From: Porpolomopsis calyptriformis
Taxonomy: Eukaryota; Basidiomycota; Agaricomycetes; Agaricales; Hygrophoraceae
DNA length: 64,000 bases
Direction: 5' to 3'
Assembly: GCA_951640195.1 (NCBI GenBank)
Contig: OX621170.1
Coordinates: forward strand, 2,108,001-2,172,000
Shown: piece by piece, positions 1 through 12,000 of the stretch
How positions within the stretch are numbered: position 1 is the first letter of the stretch
Layout of the letters: every line of letters starts with the position of its first letter
Notes under the pieces: model-generated
Told to the model about the DNA's origin: nothing
The model's input: only the letters and a program-made list of their open reading frames with translations
Database searches by the model: none
Program-made: the position numbers and the translations under genes

Positions 1-379
1 TTTTAACAGCGTGGATTGTAAATTCACCAGTTCTTCTCATCGAGACGTTGCTCATGCCTGTTTAGGTAGCCTGGTCGTTAGCCGAGTTTGGTGAGACGTT
101 AGGGTTAACAAGAGCCAAGACACCTAACGAGCAGGTTTCTTTGCAGCGATCGGGACAAGTACGTTCCACTCTCAAATTGATATGATAGGAATCTAATAGG
201 AGTGGCAGCCATCACTGTACAGCTGTTTGTTTCGGAAAATGTTCTTGATGGATCCATGTCATGATGATTAATTTCCATCTAGCTTTGGTTTCCGGACCCT
301 TGTGTCATACCCCCAAGTAAGCAGCAGGTCTAGGACGATTCCAAGATGACCGCTGTGCGCCCTTCTAACTTATTAATAA

Positions 380-1228
380 ATTCACCTTCCTCTCCAGGAG
401 TTTTATAACCTTGCGATTGCGGGTCAAACTTCCTTGCTGGTGGCAGACATAAGCCTCGCCATGGCGCTGTGCTACTATCTGTACAAATCAAGAACTGGGT
501 TTAGGCGGTGCGCTGTGCCGATTTTATTGTTCAAGCGTTACGCACCTGATAATCTACCTTCAGGATGGACACAATCCTTCGGGTTTCGATGGTTTACACC
601 GTGAATACCAGTATGCAGAGCTAATGTACATGATTTCTGCCAGTGGTTCACTGTTGCTTATTGCACCTGTACTCGTCTGGTAAGAAGTTTCTGATCTGAT
701 CAGTTCTGATTTGATGAACCAAGCGGTTTAAAACATAGCATTGCTTCGCTGATCTCGTTTGCATTTGTAGGGAGATTTCTCTGCTTGATTGTGTTAAATG
801 ATTAATTCCTTCGACAGTTCCAACACGCCAACAACTTTGATTGCTGGTCTGGCCTTGTTGCTCAAAACAAATGTGCGTATGCTTTATATCTTGCGAGATT
901 GTCTGCGAAAAATGGATCCCATAGTGTACTTCATTTCCTTAATGGCAGGGTGAGTTAAGCGATAATAGATTTGGACCGAAAGCTAATCTCCTTTCACCAA
1001 GTATAATGGCACGAGAAGATTTCCGTAACCAGCAAAACCTTGAACCGCAGGTGTCGATCTGTCTACCACTCACGATAACTTCAACCACCTGCAGTTCGCT
1101 GATCGTAATGATGGACAGGGTTAGCTATCACTCATTTGTTGATATCCTTTTACTTTTGTTAACTTTTCCAGCCGAACACCCAGATGATGGCTGACGCCGT
1201 TAAAAGGGATATCGATATCGAAAATTAG
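380..1228 (+). CDS. DUF6534-like integral membrane protein, 3' exons, possibly decayed
   Basis: Short exons resemble the fungal seven-TM DUF6534/DUF6533 family: a hydrophobic stretch with LVADISLAMALCYYLYKSR near 430-505, then DTILRVSMVYTVNTS near 562-615, then a motif near 1006-1048 reading AREDFRNQQNLEPQ. A tail reading VDLSTTHDNFNHL and ending at a TAG at 1226-1228 follows. The tail is in a different frame from the AREDF stretch with no obvious intron between them, so a frameshift or an unrecognised splice is possible. The 5' part lies at or beyond the left edge. The function in this family is unknown. The family call rests on recalled motif resemblance and the exon limits are approximate. 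Confidence 0.4.
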
Positions 1229-1248
1229 TTGTTATGTATCAGTGTCAG

Positions 1249-1323
1249 GTGGTTGATGAAGAAGAAGAAGAAGAAGAAGATGATGATGATGATGTTGAAG
1301 TGTATGATGATGTCGAGAAGTAA
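1249..1323 (+). repeat. GAA/GAT microsatellite, possible acidic terminal exon
   Basis: A run of GAA then GAT codons preceded by an AG acceptor (tgtcag) at 1243-1248. Read on the plus strand it gives an acidic tail (VVDEEEEEEEDDDDD, then VEVYDDVEK) and a TAA stop. It may be an alternative last exon of the preceding membrane-protein gene or only a trinucleotide repeat. Confidence 0.45.
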
Positions 1324-1676
1324 CAGAGAATATCCACTGCTTTGCTTTTCAAATTGTAAAATGACCCTAGGAGATTTGGCAGCTGCTAGCTTCCCACTGG
1401 CGAAGAGGGGTCAACAAGTGGCTGATTTCAGCAGTCGAGTGACTGTCAAAAGGCGGTCCCCGAAATAGAGTTCAACAAACTCTCTACGAAGTGCCAGTCA
1501 CTGTGTTTCAGAGGCGGGTAGTGACAACACTGTTCAACTTGGTTGACTCAACGTGGCGTGAGCTCAACTCAGGTAACCAGCGGTAGACTCTGGTAGTCAG
1601 ATGAAAGAGACCCAGGCCAGTTGAGCTGAGTAAATAGATGATCCGCTTCCATTTAACTACAGGTAGATTGGGATTA

Positions 1677-2097
1677 CAGCCGTTTGCACATGGCTTGACG
1701 CTTGTCCGGAGATTTAAGAAAAGTCGACTAGCCATAACTTGTACAACCTCTTACTGTAACTCTTAAGGGCCTGGACAGCAGCTTAGCAATGCCAGCTTTT
1801 TGGCGCTAAACTGGCGGAGTTTGCTACACTTTTAGGCTGGCAAAGTTAGCCACGCTACGTTACCGTCCAGGCCCTAACATTGCTCATCACCTTAATGGTA
1901 CCACCCAACAGTGTGCTTGATCCTGGTGACATTGAATCGTCTTCCGACAAGCTTGAGGTTGCTATTAAGCCTGATCTTGGTACAACAGCCTAACAGTTGT
2001 ATTTAAATGATTAATAATCAGTCATAACAGCACTGAGTCGACTCTTTCCTTTTTTCAAATCCGCGGACAAGTGTGTCAAGCCATGTGCAAACAGCTG
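1677..2097. mobile_element. Internally deleted derivative of the Tc1/mariner-like element at 9641
   Basis: This 421-bp segment is bounded by TA dinucleotides (1675-1676 and 2098-2099). Its ends match the terminal inverted repeats of the full element at 9641-12494 (cagccgtttgcacatggctt on the left; inverted cagctgtttgcacatggctt on the right). The interior keeps only the 5' part of the passenger gene, from its ATG at 1895 to about GDIESSSDKLEVAIKPDLGT, and then jumps to sequence next to the right TIR. It is therefore a non-autonomous deletion copy. A separate MITE is nested inside it. Confidence 0.85.
1767..1874. mobile_element. PIF/Harbinger-type MITE nested in the Tc1-like remnant
   Basis: A 108-bp insert has perfect 10-bp terminal inverted repeats (gggcctggac / gtccaggccc), extending imperfectly to about 21 bp, and is flanked by TAA on both sides (1764-1766, 1875-1877). 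The paralogous sequence at about 9746-9760 reads ctcttaacattgct without the insert and with a single TAA, so it is a clean empty site. A 3-bp TWA target duplication with GGG-starting TIRs is typical of PIF/Harbinger elements. It has no coding capacity. Confidence 0.85.
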
Positions 2098-2177
2098 TAA
2101 TAATAATACAGTATATATAGTTGTCTATGGTACAATTGATGTTTGAAAATACTAGAGAAACTACCCAGTATATAATT

Positions 2178-5100
2178 TCATCCACCCTTTACTTGTTTGC
2201 AATTTTCCAGAGTTGAATCTGCGTCATGAAATTGTACTATAGATGAATTATATATATGATAAATGACTTTGGACTTACTAGGGCTTTCCGAGCAAGCTTG
2301 TACACGACCAATTGTCTTCTCTGGTGATCCAGGAGAGTACTGATGACTATCAGTATCTACATCCATAGTCAACTGTGAAAAGTCAGCCTTCAAGTCCTGC
2401 AATGCTGATTGAAGGACTGAATCCAAGTCCTCCTGAAATTCGGGTTGAAGGGCTGAATCCAAGTCCTCCTGAACTACGGATTGAAGGGTGGGATCTCCAC
2501 TGAGGACAGGCTCTTCAGGGTAGTCAGAAGAGATTGGTGTGCTCTCCATGTTGGGGTGGCCTTTTCGGCACACAATAACAAAAGCTGGCCCAGTCCAGGT
2601 CAATTCTGTCCACGGTTCCTTGAGAAGCCCTTCCAATCGAGGAAGCACCTCAACCCAGTCCTTGCGGAAGTGACTGAGGACAGCTCGCTTTACAGCATGT
2701 GCAGTGCAAGTGTCAGATGCCTTGGCGTTAGCCTGCTTGTAGCCAACTATTGCCGAGGCCACGTCAGCTAGGAACCACCGGAAAATATACATCGGCGAAA
2801 CACAAGTTTGCCTGATGAAAATGACGAAGGTGTCCATGAACCACCGCATGAACTGCCGATAATTCCATAGAGCGATTGTCTCTTCTTGCATGACAGAGGA
2901 AGAGACCTCCTTGCGGTAGTGCTGGCGACCAATGACTTGGGCGAGTTCCAGCATGTTTCCAACAGCCACAACATCCAGAAGACCATCTTGAGTCGATATG
3001 TCAGGGAAGTGTGCAAGCCTGCCATCGGTTGCTAAGTGTAGGACTTATTTAACTCATATAAGAAAGGTACAAAGAGAAGGTTTACCTGTTTCATCCCCTG
3101 ACATAAAATGGTGTGACCACATGCACATCAAACGGCGAAGGAATGTTCGGGTCTCGTCGTGTTCAGTATTTGTGATATTCCAGCTCATCACAAACGTGTG
3201 AATGATCCCACAGCATGTATCGGTGATGGATGACGTTGAAAGGAAGTGGGAGCCATACGTGATCGTATCTTCTACCCCCCACACAGCATGCAGGGTATTG
3301 GGTCTCATGTAACTAGATGTGCAGTCAATTACATGAACACAATGCATAAGAAATGACTTACAAAGTGGAATTTTCCCACAGCAAGACACCCTCTGCCTCA
3401 AATATGCCTTCACCTGTGAATCCCGAAGTCCAGTGGGGGGGATATGCCAGGGTTGTTCCGAGGTCACCAGCTTTGTTCCCATTGGTCTGATCCCTCATGG
3501 GACGGAAAACAACCCAATACTTTGCCCCACACATGACCTGGACTGAGGTTCCGAAACCGTCATCATCCACATGGCACCACGTTGTCGATCCTCTGGTCGC
3601 TGCCAACCCCCATCGCATTTCGTCTGTAATCGGCCTCTCTTTAGGAAAACCCTCCAGGTGCCGTGTCTCTTTCCATGCCCATTCATGTGATGTGAGGTTA
3701 CTGTTATATCACGTTTCATTTAAGAAGATCTAAGACTGCACACAAACTTACCTGAATTGAGGTGGAGGCATTCGCCATATTTCCCCCATAGGAAAGTCCA
3801 GCCCATTCAGAATTCGCGGGGTTGTACCCTTGGCTGCCTGGTATATATCTTCCAATGTACCAGCGCGTAGGAGGGTATCCTCCCCTGGTTGCTCCCTCAA
3901 CTCTGCCACTTGTGAACCATCACTATAATGTCCAGATACAAGATGACTTGTACGTACCTTGTATTTGTCTGAGTGTGGAGAGATTTCCCAGTTTTTCTAA
4001 GCCAGATCGATCAAAATTCAATTTCTCCTGGGGGTTATTGAGGACGAGGATGTGTCGACGTCGAAATATCCTTTGGACCTCAGTGGCAGATAGCTTCACA
4101 AAATCCTCGTACTCTGTCACAAAGATACAAGATGCCTTTGGGTCGAACTTCGCAAGGTGGGAAGAGTGAAGACAGTGCATGGGAATGCCGTCGACATAGC
4201 TTTTTTGGATGAGGTTGTGAACCCTATTCAAGAAAGCGCCTTCGATTTCTGCCTATACCAGCTAGCTATCAGTTAACAGCCTAGACACAAAGAAAGTCAC
4301 TCACCACTTTGACAGGTGGTCGATATTCAAAGATCTCTGGGTCATTCTCTGGGTAAGCATCATAGATGGGGACTTTGATGGGGTTAGCGACCAACTATGA
4401 CTATTGTCAGCCAAGATATAACAAGGCTGGGAGCAGGGAACAATACCTCTGGGAGTGGGAGGGTAGAGAGTTTTTTCAATTTCAGATCCTGTGATCATCT
4501 TTGAAAACGAAGAACAAGGTTTTCTCATCTAGTACTCACTCTTTCCCCAAACTGGCTGGTAGCTGTTTCTAGCGGCGTAGTAGCCGAGATGATATTTTTC
4601 TTTTTAGCTAGGAGGAGCGTCGTTGAGGGGTCTTTGCCTCTGTCCTTTTTATGGGGAAGTTCATTATCTGGCGATGTAGGTCTGAACCTAGTTTTTGGGT
4701 TGGGAGCTGAACCATGCCGTCTCTTTAGCTTTGGAGGTGGGTGCTGGATTCGGCTAGATGAGACCTGGAAGGAAGACTTCTCCATGGGCTGCGACTGTTT
4801 CCGTTGGATTTCCTGTTTCCTGATGCGTTCTCTCTCTGAAAACTGGTAAATCACTGGTATCATTTATGATACCAAGCTTACTTTTCTGGCCTGGTTCATT
4901 CTCCTCCACCCGCTTCTCACCAAATTCTTCCTCCTTTTCCTTATTTACTTCATCCTCCCCTTCGTCGTCTACGTCATCCTTCCCTTCCAATTCATTACTG
5001 ACTCGTTCCTCCTCGTCCTCGCTCGATTCATCCTCTCTTTCCTTGTTTGTTTCACCCCCCACTAGTTCCTTATCAATTCCACCCTCCCTTTGCTCTCTCA

Positions 5101-7602
5101 TTCTACCCCCTTCTATGCTCTCCGCATTGATCCCACCCTCCCTTTCCCCACGTATTTCAGTCTCTTCCCCCACATCTTTCATTATCTCTTCCCCCACATC
5201 TTTCACTACCTCTTCCCCCATGTCTTTCGCTATCTCTTCCCCCACATCTTTCGCTATCTCTTCCGGCACATCTTTCGCTACCTCTTTCGCTACCTCCTTC
5301 ACTACCTCTTTCGCTACCCCTTCCTCAATTTCTCCTGGCTCCTGAGCCGGAAGTACTACTGGTTCCTCCCCATCTTGCTGTGAGGACCTCTCTCCTGATC
5401 CCTGAGACTCATTCTCGGCTAGCTCATAGGATATCGCCAGTGGTTGCCTAGCTGTGAGCGGGAATGCCAATGAGTGGGCCCCCACTAGAAGATCAGAGAT
5501 AAAATCAACTAGAGGAAGGTAATGAGTGGTAAATCAAGAAATAGTAGAAGGAGACATACCGGGCAAATGGAACCAATAGCAGTCTGCATCATTAAATTGG
5601 GTTTGATGGGAAGTAGCTGAAAATTGAGAGAAAAATCCAATGATGGCGTCCATAGCAGTTGACCCGGTTGCAATCGAAATAAAAGAGTGCCAGAGTGCTC
5701 TCTCTGTGTTCGCGAGGAATTGGGGATGCTCATTACCCAAAGAAAACGTCAGCTGGACGAAATCAATAAATAAGTGAGTAATTGATCGCCAAACGAGCTT
5801 ACTGCAACAAGTTGGTCACGACTAACTTCTGCCCTGCTAAGGCTGTGAGGGAGGAAAACAAGGAGGGGTGAGATGGAGGTTGTGAGATGGAATATGCTCC
5901 GCATGCGTTCGTAAAGAGCCTTAGAATTTCTGGAGAGCATATCCCTGAACGTCGGGGATAGCGGAGCTTGCATATTAACTGCCATGCTGAAAAGGGGTAT
6001 CAGAATCATCCTTAGATGATGTGTGCTATACACACCTTTCCAGCTGTTGGTTCCATAACTTAGCATCGATGTTGAATGCAGTTTGAGGCTATGGAAGAAA
6101 AATGAAGCATTAGCCGCAAGGATAGATCTCCTTTATAGTCAAAGAAAGTTACCTTGCTGAACCAAGTGATTGCAAAAGCCATGAGTTCTACGTTAGTGAG
6201 GATTTCACTCACAGCTGCTGTGCTCATGTGCCCAGCTGCATGATGTAGCGCTTTGATTCCACAGACGAGATGGCGTTGTCTGAGGGACAAGTCTTTTGGA
6301 ACGCCGGTGATGCGGTGTGGAGCTGTCTGAGCTCTGGGATCTGCCCCAAGAGATGGTGGGAGGCACAATAGAAAGGAGCTATCAAAGAAATCGTGCAAAT
6401 CGAAGAAATAGAAGAAATCAGAAATTCGGAGCACTCTCTAGAGTGCTAGAGGCGGTCGAAGAGGCTCAAACATGAAGGACTAGACGTGGGACGATGGGAT
6501 CTATCTTCCTTCTCTATGATACAAACATATCTACAAGTAAATATATCTGTGAAAACAAAGATCCCTTTATATGCTATATAGTAAAGGGATGAGACTTCTG
6601 AACGAAGCCACCAGTGAAAGGGTCAATGGGAACGATGAGGATCTACACAATGGACGTCTGGCTATCAGATGCATCCTTTGATATGAGCTGCAATCACGAA
6701 TAGAAGGATCAGAGAATTCGAAGAAATTCGCAGAAATCCGAAGCGTTCGGAGATAAATCGCTGGACAGGAAGCCGAATCGCGTAGTCGGGGACATCGTAG
6801 TAGTGTAGTAGACGTCTGGAGGATCACGTAGATATGTGGAACATGTCCTCCGGACCTCAGGGGACCAAGGGGTCGTATCACCAGTCTCAAATGGGCTTTG
6901 TGATGAGACTTTAGACTCTGCGACAGGGAGCTCGCTTAATGCGGACATGGCATCTTCAATAAGTGTAACCCAATCTTCGATAGGTCGGATGAGCTAAAAT
7001 ATACATGCATCTATCAGTTGTAATAACCCATATAAATTGTACTTACACTCTGCAATCTCTCAGTTATATTGGGTCTTGAACACCTTGGCCTGCGCACCAA
7101 ACAGCTTGAGGGGGTGGGGGAAATACTGTCCACCAAGCGATCGAGAAGACTGTAGTGGAGCAGCATGTGGGCTGCAAGAAATACATCCCTGGGATGCTTC
7201 TTAGACCAACGGTTGGCTTCCCTCAGACTACTGCTGTCTGATGCGAAGTATTGTTGTAAGAACACGATCTGGTTTGGGGTCAGAGTTTCAGGGATAGCCC
7301 TGTTGTTGAGCTCACAGCAGAGCATCTATGTAAAGTGGAAGTGGCATGAGGGTCATTGATAGTATAATACAATTCAGAGAGCAATGACTTACTAGAAGCA
7401 AGTCTGCTGCACCAGAGTTCCTCTCCAATTCTTCTGGCCCCATTAGTTGCATAAACTCTTCCCCAAGTTGACGTGGGGAAAGGGGTAGGCCATGATGCCA
7501 CGGGAAGTCTTGGAATGCACGAAACTGAGAAAGCTTCAAGTTTGTATTCATCGGTGATGAGGTCAAAGATGAAGCAGAGGGTGTAGAAGCAGAGGAAAAC
7601 AT
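2178..7602 (-). CDS. Large multi-exon JmjC-domain protein
   Basis: Many minus-strand exons can be chained from an ATG at 7602 to a TGA at 2178. The JmjC core is at about 3050-3620: HVDDD at 3559-3573 gives the Fe-binding H-x-D, followed by a GAKYWVVFRP strand. The distal His is in MRPNTLHAVWG near 3280-3310, followed by YGSHF. This matches the cupin fold of Fe(II)/2-oxoglutarate JmjC hydroxylases (histone or protein demethylation or hydroxylation in the nucleus). Upstream of it lies an acidic 9-aa repeat tract, a basic Pro-rich stretch, and a start reading MFSSASTPSASS. The C-terminus carries repeats of about 13 residues (QEDLDSALQPEF). Exon joins at 6.4-6.9 kb are unclear, so two genes are possible. 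The substrate is unknown. Confidence 0.65.
5155..5335 (-). repeat. 27-bp coding minisatellite (9-aa acidic repeat)
   Basis: Imperfect 27-bp units (plus strand tctttcgctatctcttcccc) encode on the minus strand repeated VAKEVAKDV / EEIAKDVGE nonapeptides within the JmjC gene. The charged pattern suggests a helical or coiled spacer. The last units shrink to smaller sub-repeats. Confidence 0.8.
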
Positions 7603-7731
7603 CAAGAGGACATTAAAATATCATAGACTCTGGGACACTAGTTAAAGTAGAAGAACAAATATTGAAAATTTCACGAAGGGCGAAGACAGTCACCGAAAGT
7701 AACAGCCACCGAATGTGACAGTCACACATTA

Positions 7732-8034
7732 GTGCCATCGTCTGATCCCGAATTTGTCGACTTCGTGTATGCAGAAAGCTCTGATGCCATATTGTTTCAG
7801 AATACGCTTTTCGCATATGTCAATGTCCGATGTCAACCACATGGTGGGGCTTCAAGATGGATTTTACCCAAGGCAAATGGCGTTTTTACTGCCAATTACC
7901 AAGCAAGAAAGAAATCCACTTCACGTCAAATAGGCGTGGTTATCAGAAGGATGGATCCAGAGCATACCACATTTTGTAGACTCTACCATGTTGCTCCCCA
8001 TGAGCGTCAATCCGTACAATACACACGTCTGTAG
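7732..8034 (+). CDS. Uncharacterised open reading stretch
   Basis: An open frame of about 100 codons on the plus strand lies between the JmjC and TET/JBP genes. It has a plausible amino-acid composition (SSDPEFVDFVYAESSDAIL, ending SVQYTRL) but begins without an ATG (GTG at 7732). It would need an upstream exon if real. No family is recognised. It could be a gene relic. Confidence 0.25.
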   Translation: MPSSDPEFVDFVYAESSDAILFQNTLFAYVNVRCQPHGGASRWILPKANGVFTANYQARKKSTSRQIGVVIRRMDPEHTTFCRLYHVAPHERQSVQYTRL

Positions 8035-9033
8035 ACAGTTGTGAGGGTTAGCCTCGAAATAACTTCATCTAACATACGTGCCTCGATGTCCGATACAATC
8101 CCAGAGCCTCACATCACATCCAACTTCGATTCGGAATCATACCATAGTCAAACTACCGCATACCAGGCCTGAGCAACTCGCCATTGTTGATGTGTTCACC
8201 AACAACGGTAGAGACAGTCCCTGTTACACAAGAGGACATCCTGAGGTTCTTCGCTTTTCCAATGGGGACAACAGAAATATCCTCAAACTGGTGATGACTG
8301 TCTGTAAAGTGTCTGATTGGACAAGATTCTGCATACACTTGACTTGGTGAAAAAGTTTGAGGAGGTCCTAGTAACATAGTACCTTACCAAATAGAACCTG
8401 TCACCACAATCATTATCCCTTATGACTTATACATCCACGAGGTTGTTCATTAGGATGGGAGGAGGGGTGATCGGCACCTATCTGCCTCTCCATACTGGCT
8501 AAAGGCCTGTCTTCTAGCGCTTGGTCCTTGCTACACCTGAATGATTTAGAAGTGTAAAATGACTCATTGACCACAGCCTGCTGGTTGAGCACCTAGCTGT
8601 TTCGCCAGACCTGTGTAGGCTTTTCCGCGCAGTTCCTTGGTCTGGTCAGAGACTCTTGTGTGCGTCACTCCATCCCTCATCCAAGAGGTCTGAACCTCTT
8701 TGCATTTAACCTCCTTTAAGTATCTATGCTGGCTATAGAACGGATAAATGCAACAGAAAAGAGCAAAGAAAGAAATGTGGTATCATCCATCTGCTTGTGC
8801 GCTGCGTCTTGGTTGGAGTCTCCATCGGTGGGTAGGGAGGTGTGTTGGTTTTTGGATGAGTGTCAGCGCTCTGTAGATATTGGTCCGTGCACCCGTACAT
8901 AAATACTCGTCGTTACCTTGTACTTCCTCACGTGTTTGCCTCACAAGCTCAATGAGGTACAAACCGTTTCCCCAACAAGGTGCACATCATGTTGAAGAAA
9001 TAGGAACCCAAGTTCATTCGGGGTATAATTAAC
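8035..9033. other. Intergenic stretch, no gene recognised
   Basis: Short open frames occur on both strands (for example at 8078-8350) but none shows a family motif or a convincing splice structure. It holds the 3' flank of the TET/JBP gene. Confidence 0.5.
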
Positions 9034-12000
9034 CTAGCCTAGCCGAATCATGTAGTCTTCGGGCTTCTCATCTAAGAATCGAACGACATCTTGGTGGCTA
9101 AAATGGACCCACGTGATACGCCCAGGAGTGCATGTATTGGTGGACAACATGGGGCCAGGTTCCCAGCGCCCAACTCCATGGAACAAGTATGGAGACCTCA
9201 GAATAACAATATCTCCAGCCTTATATCTAGCTCAGCAGTTAGTTCAAAAATGGTACATACATGAACAAAACACCTCACGCTAAGCACAAATCCAAGTCCG
9301 GCAAATAAAGATGTCCCCCATTAAACTTGCCAGCACAAGTGATCACGCTCAATTCAAAATCGTTGTGGTCGATGTGCACATCAACCTGAAGCTTCCAAAT
9401 AGTTGCGAGTCCAAAAAAGCAGGATTCATTGAGGTCCTGGTACCAACGACCTGCTTTATAAGTACGTTTTAAGCGGTTCCACTCCTTTGGTGCTAATTTT
9501 TCTAGTAGCTTGTCAAGGTAGTTCGTTTGCTTCTCAGTTGCCTGCAAGTAGTGACGTGTGATTTTTTGATTTTCGGGCTGAATGATTGCCAATAAGGTCA
9601 GAAGAGGGGATAGGGTTATCATGCTGAAAGAGACAGATTACAGCCGTTTGCACATGGCTTGACACTATTCCGCAGATTTGAAAAAAGAAAAAGAAGTCGA
9701 CTAGCCATAACTTTAATTACTACTCACGCAATCTCTTACCGTAACTCTTAACATTGCTCATTGCCCTAATGGCACCACCCAATAGTGTGCTTGATCCTGG
9801 CGACATCGAATCGTCTTCTGATGAGCTTGAAGCTGCCATCAAGCCTGATCTAGGCACGCTACCTGATCCTTTGCTCACACTGACGGTTCCGCCAAAACTC
9901 AAGATGCCGAAGGAAAAGGAGGTCGGAAAGCATAATGAAAGTATGTCCTTGCTACATCCAAACCCAAATATAACCATATCAAAGTAATTAGATGCAACCT
10001 CTCCTTTGAAAATCACCTACAATCTCTCCCTGTTTCATGCAAAAGAAATGAAGAAACCAGCTCGCAAACGTGTACCCCATAACGATTTTCTGAAACTCTC
10101 ATCTGCCAATCCTTGGGACATGGTCAAGGCCCAACTACTTGTCAAGATTGATGCGTATTATCACCCAGAAAACCTCAGTTTCGAAGATTACGATGTCTCC
10201 TTCTCAGTCCCTCGTCATGCTCCAAATGCCATGAATCTTCATCATAACAATTACAGCTTTCTTGTCAAGCGAGCCCTCAAAGCAAAAGATCTGATTGTGA
10301 ACGTCACTATTACAGAGAAGACATCTGATCTTAAGGTATGTTGCGTAACATCTATAGTTATTATACTAAATGGCAAGGCGTCAACTAGCATGGCAGAAAG
10401 AATAGAAAGAGGGGTACCGACAGTGAGAAAGAGAACACCGATACTGATGATGACTGGCCAAAAAAGAAAAAGAAAAAAGTGAGTGTTTCGCTACCATTTT
10501 GATGCTAATAGTATTTATAATATATAGAAACCCGATAAAATATTGCCAGGGAATGTAGCCTGAAACGAAAAGATCCAGTTTCTTAGGAATCGATGGGCTT
10601 GCAATACACGCAACTGCTCAAGTGATCACTGCTATGTGCCGGCTGACAACCCTGAGCATTTCCCTCTAAGCATGACTCACTTTGAGGTCTGGGCTTCTGC
10701 CTTGGTGAGTCGTGAAGTAATCACTTGAGTTGGCAACACTAACCCATTCACCTAAAGCTTAAGGATGACGGGAGTGCAACAATTGATAAACCTCCAAACC
10801 ATAAAGCATTCGACGTCTTGTCTCCAGACAGTCTTGGCCCCAAATCACTTCTTCATCAACACCGTCAACAAGCTGTAGCAAAAGATCAGGCCGTTTCTGC
10901 ACCCATGCAAATTCACAACCATTTCTCTATTCCTGACGCTCTCTTCGGACTTTTGTCTCATGTCGCACCTGCACCCAATGCTGTTCCTTCTTCAACTGTT
11001 TCTCAATCACCACTGCTCATCTCTGTTGCAAATCCATCTAGACCAAAAATGACAATAACTGACTTCTGCGACAACTACTCACTTTCCGAAGCTATTCAAG
11101 ACCGACTTGTCGCAAATGGGTACTTGGGAACACATACCTTTGCTTACACTGAGATAAGTGAACTAAAGGAGATGGGATTCAAAAGTGGGGAGATTGCAGA
11201 GCTGAAACATGCTGTTGCTTCGTGGGCATTGTCATAATACTTAGATGTCCGTATTATTTGCAGATACAGTCAATAGAATTGCCTAACAGTTTATAGCGTT
11301 CAAAACTAAAAGTAACCACTGTGAATGAAATAACCAGCTGCGTCGGATGGCAAGATAACATCCATAGCCTCATACATATCATACATTATACCAAATTCTG
11401 TCGAAGCTGTAAAAATATCTTGGTTGTGATGAATGAATGCTTTGATTTTTGAAAAGGCCTCCTCAATTGGATTCAAATCTGGCGAGTATGGCGGCAAGTA
11501 CTCCAGCTGGATTCCTGTGAGTTGATTGGCATGGGTTCATTTATGTAGGTGGGAAACCCACCAAAACGATCAAGCAACTCTAGGATTTCAGGGCCTCGAT
11601 GGATTTTTGCATTATCCATTACAAGCACACGGAGGTTGCTATGGGGAACACAGTGTGGTATCTGTTACAATAAATGAGTTGTATCTTTGCAAAAATGGCT
11701 GAAACGTACCACTGTAAATTCAAGAAATTGTAGGAATCCTGCTTTCGTCATTGAGCCTTGAACAACAGTACTTGCCGTCATGCCATCAATTGTGAGAAGG
11801 CCTACTGCACTGAGATGGATTCCTCAAACAAAAACCTCCCTTGCCTCAGCCCTAGCCCCCCTCTTTGATCTACCTCTCCGACGTGAGAGTGTTCGTTCAT
11901 CTTTGGAAGTTTCATCGATGAAGCCCAACTCCTCAGGCTCGTACTGGGCCATCCTTGCAATGAAGTCGGCTCTAGCATTCTCGTTCCGCTCTTGTGCAAT

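Noticed and set aside
4866..5383. Ser-rich plus-strand reading frames
   Set aside because: They are antisense shadows of the acidic repeat exon of the minus-strand JmjC gene.
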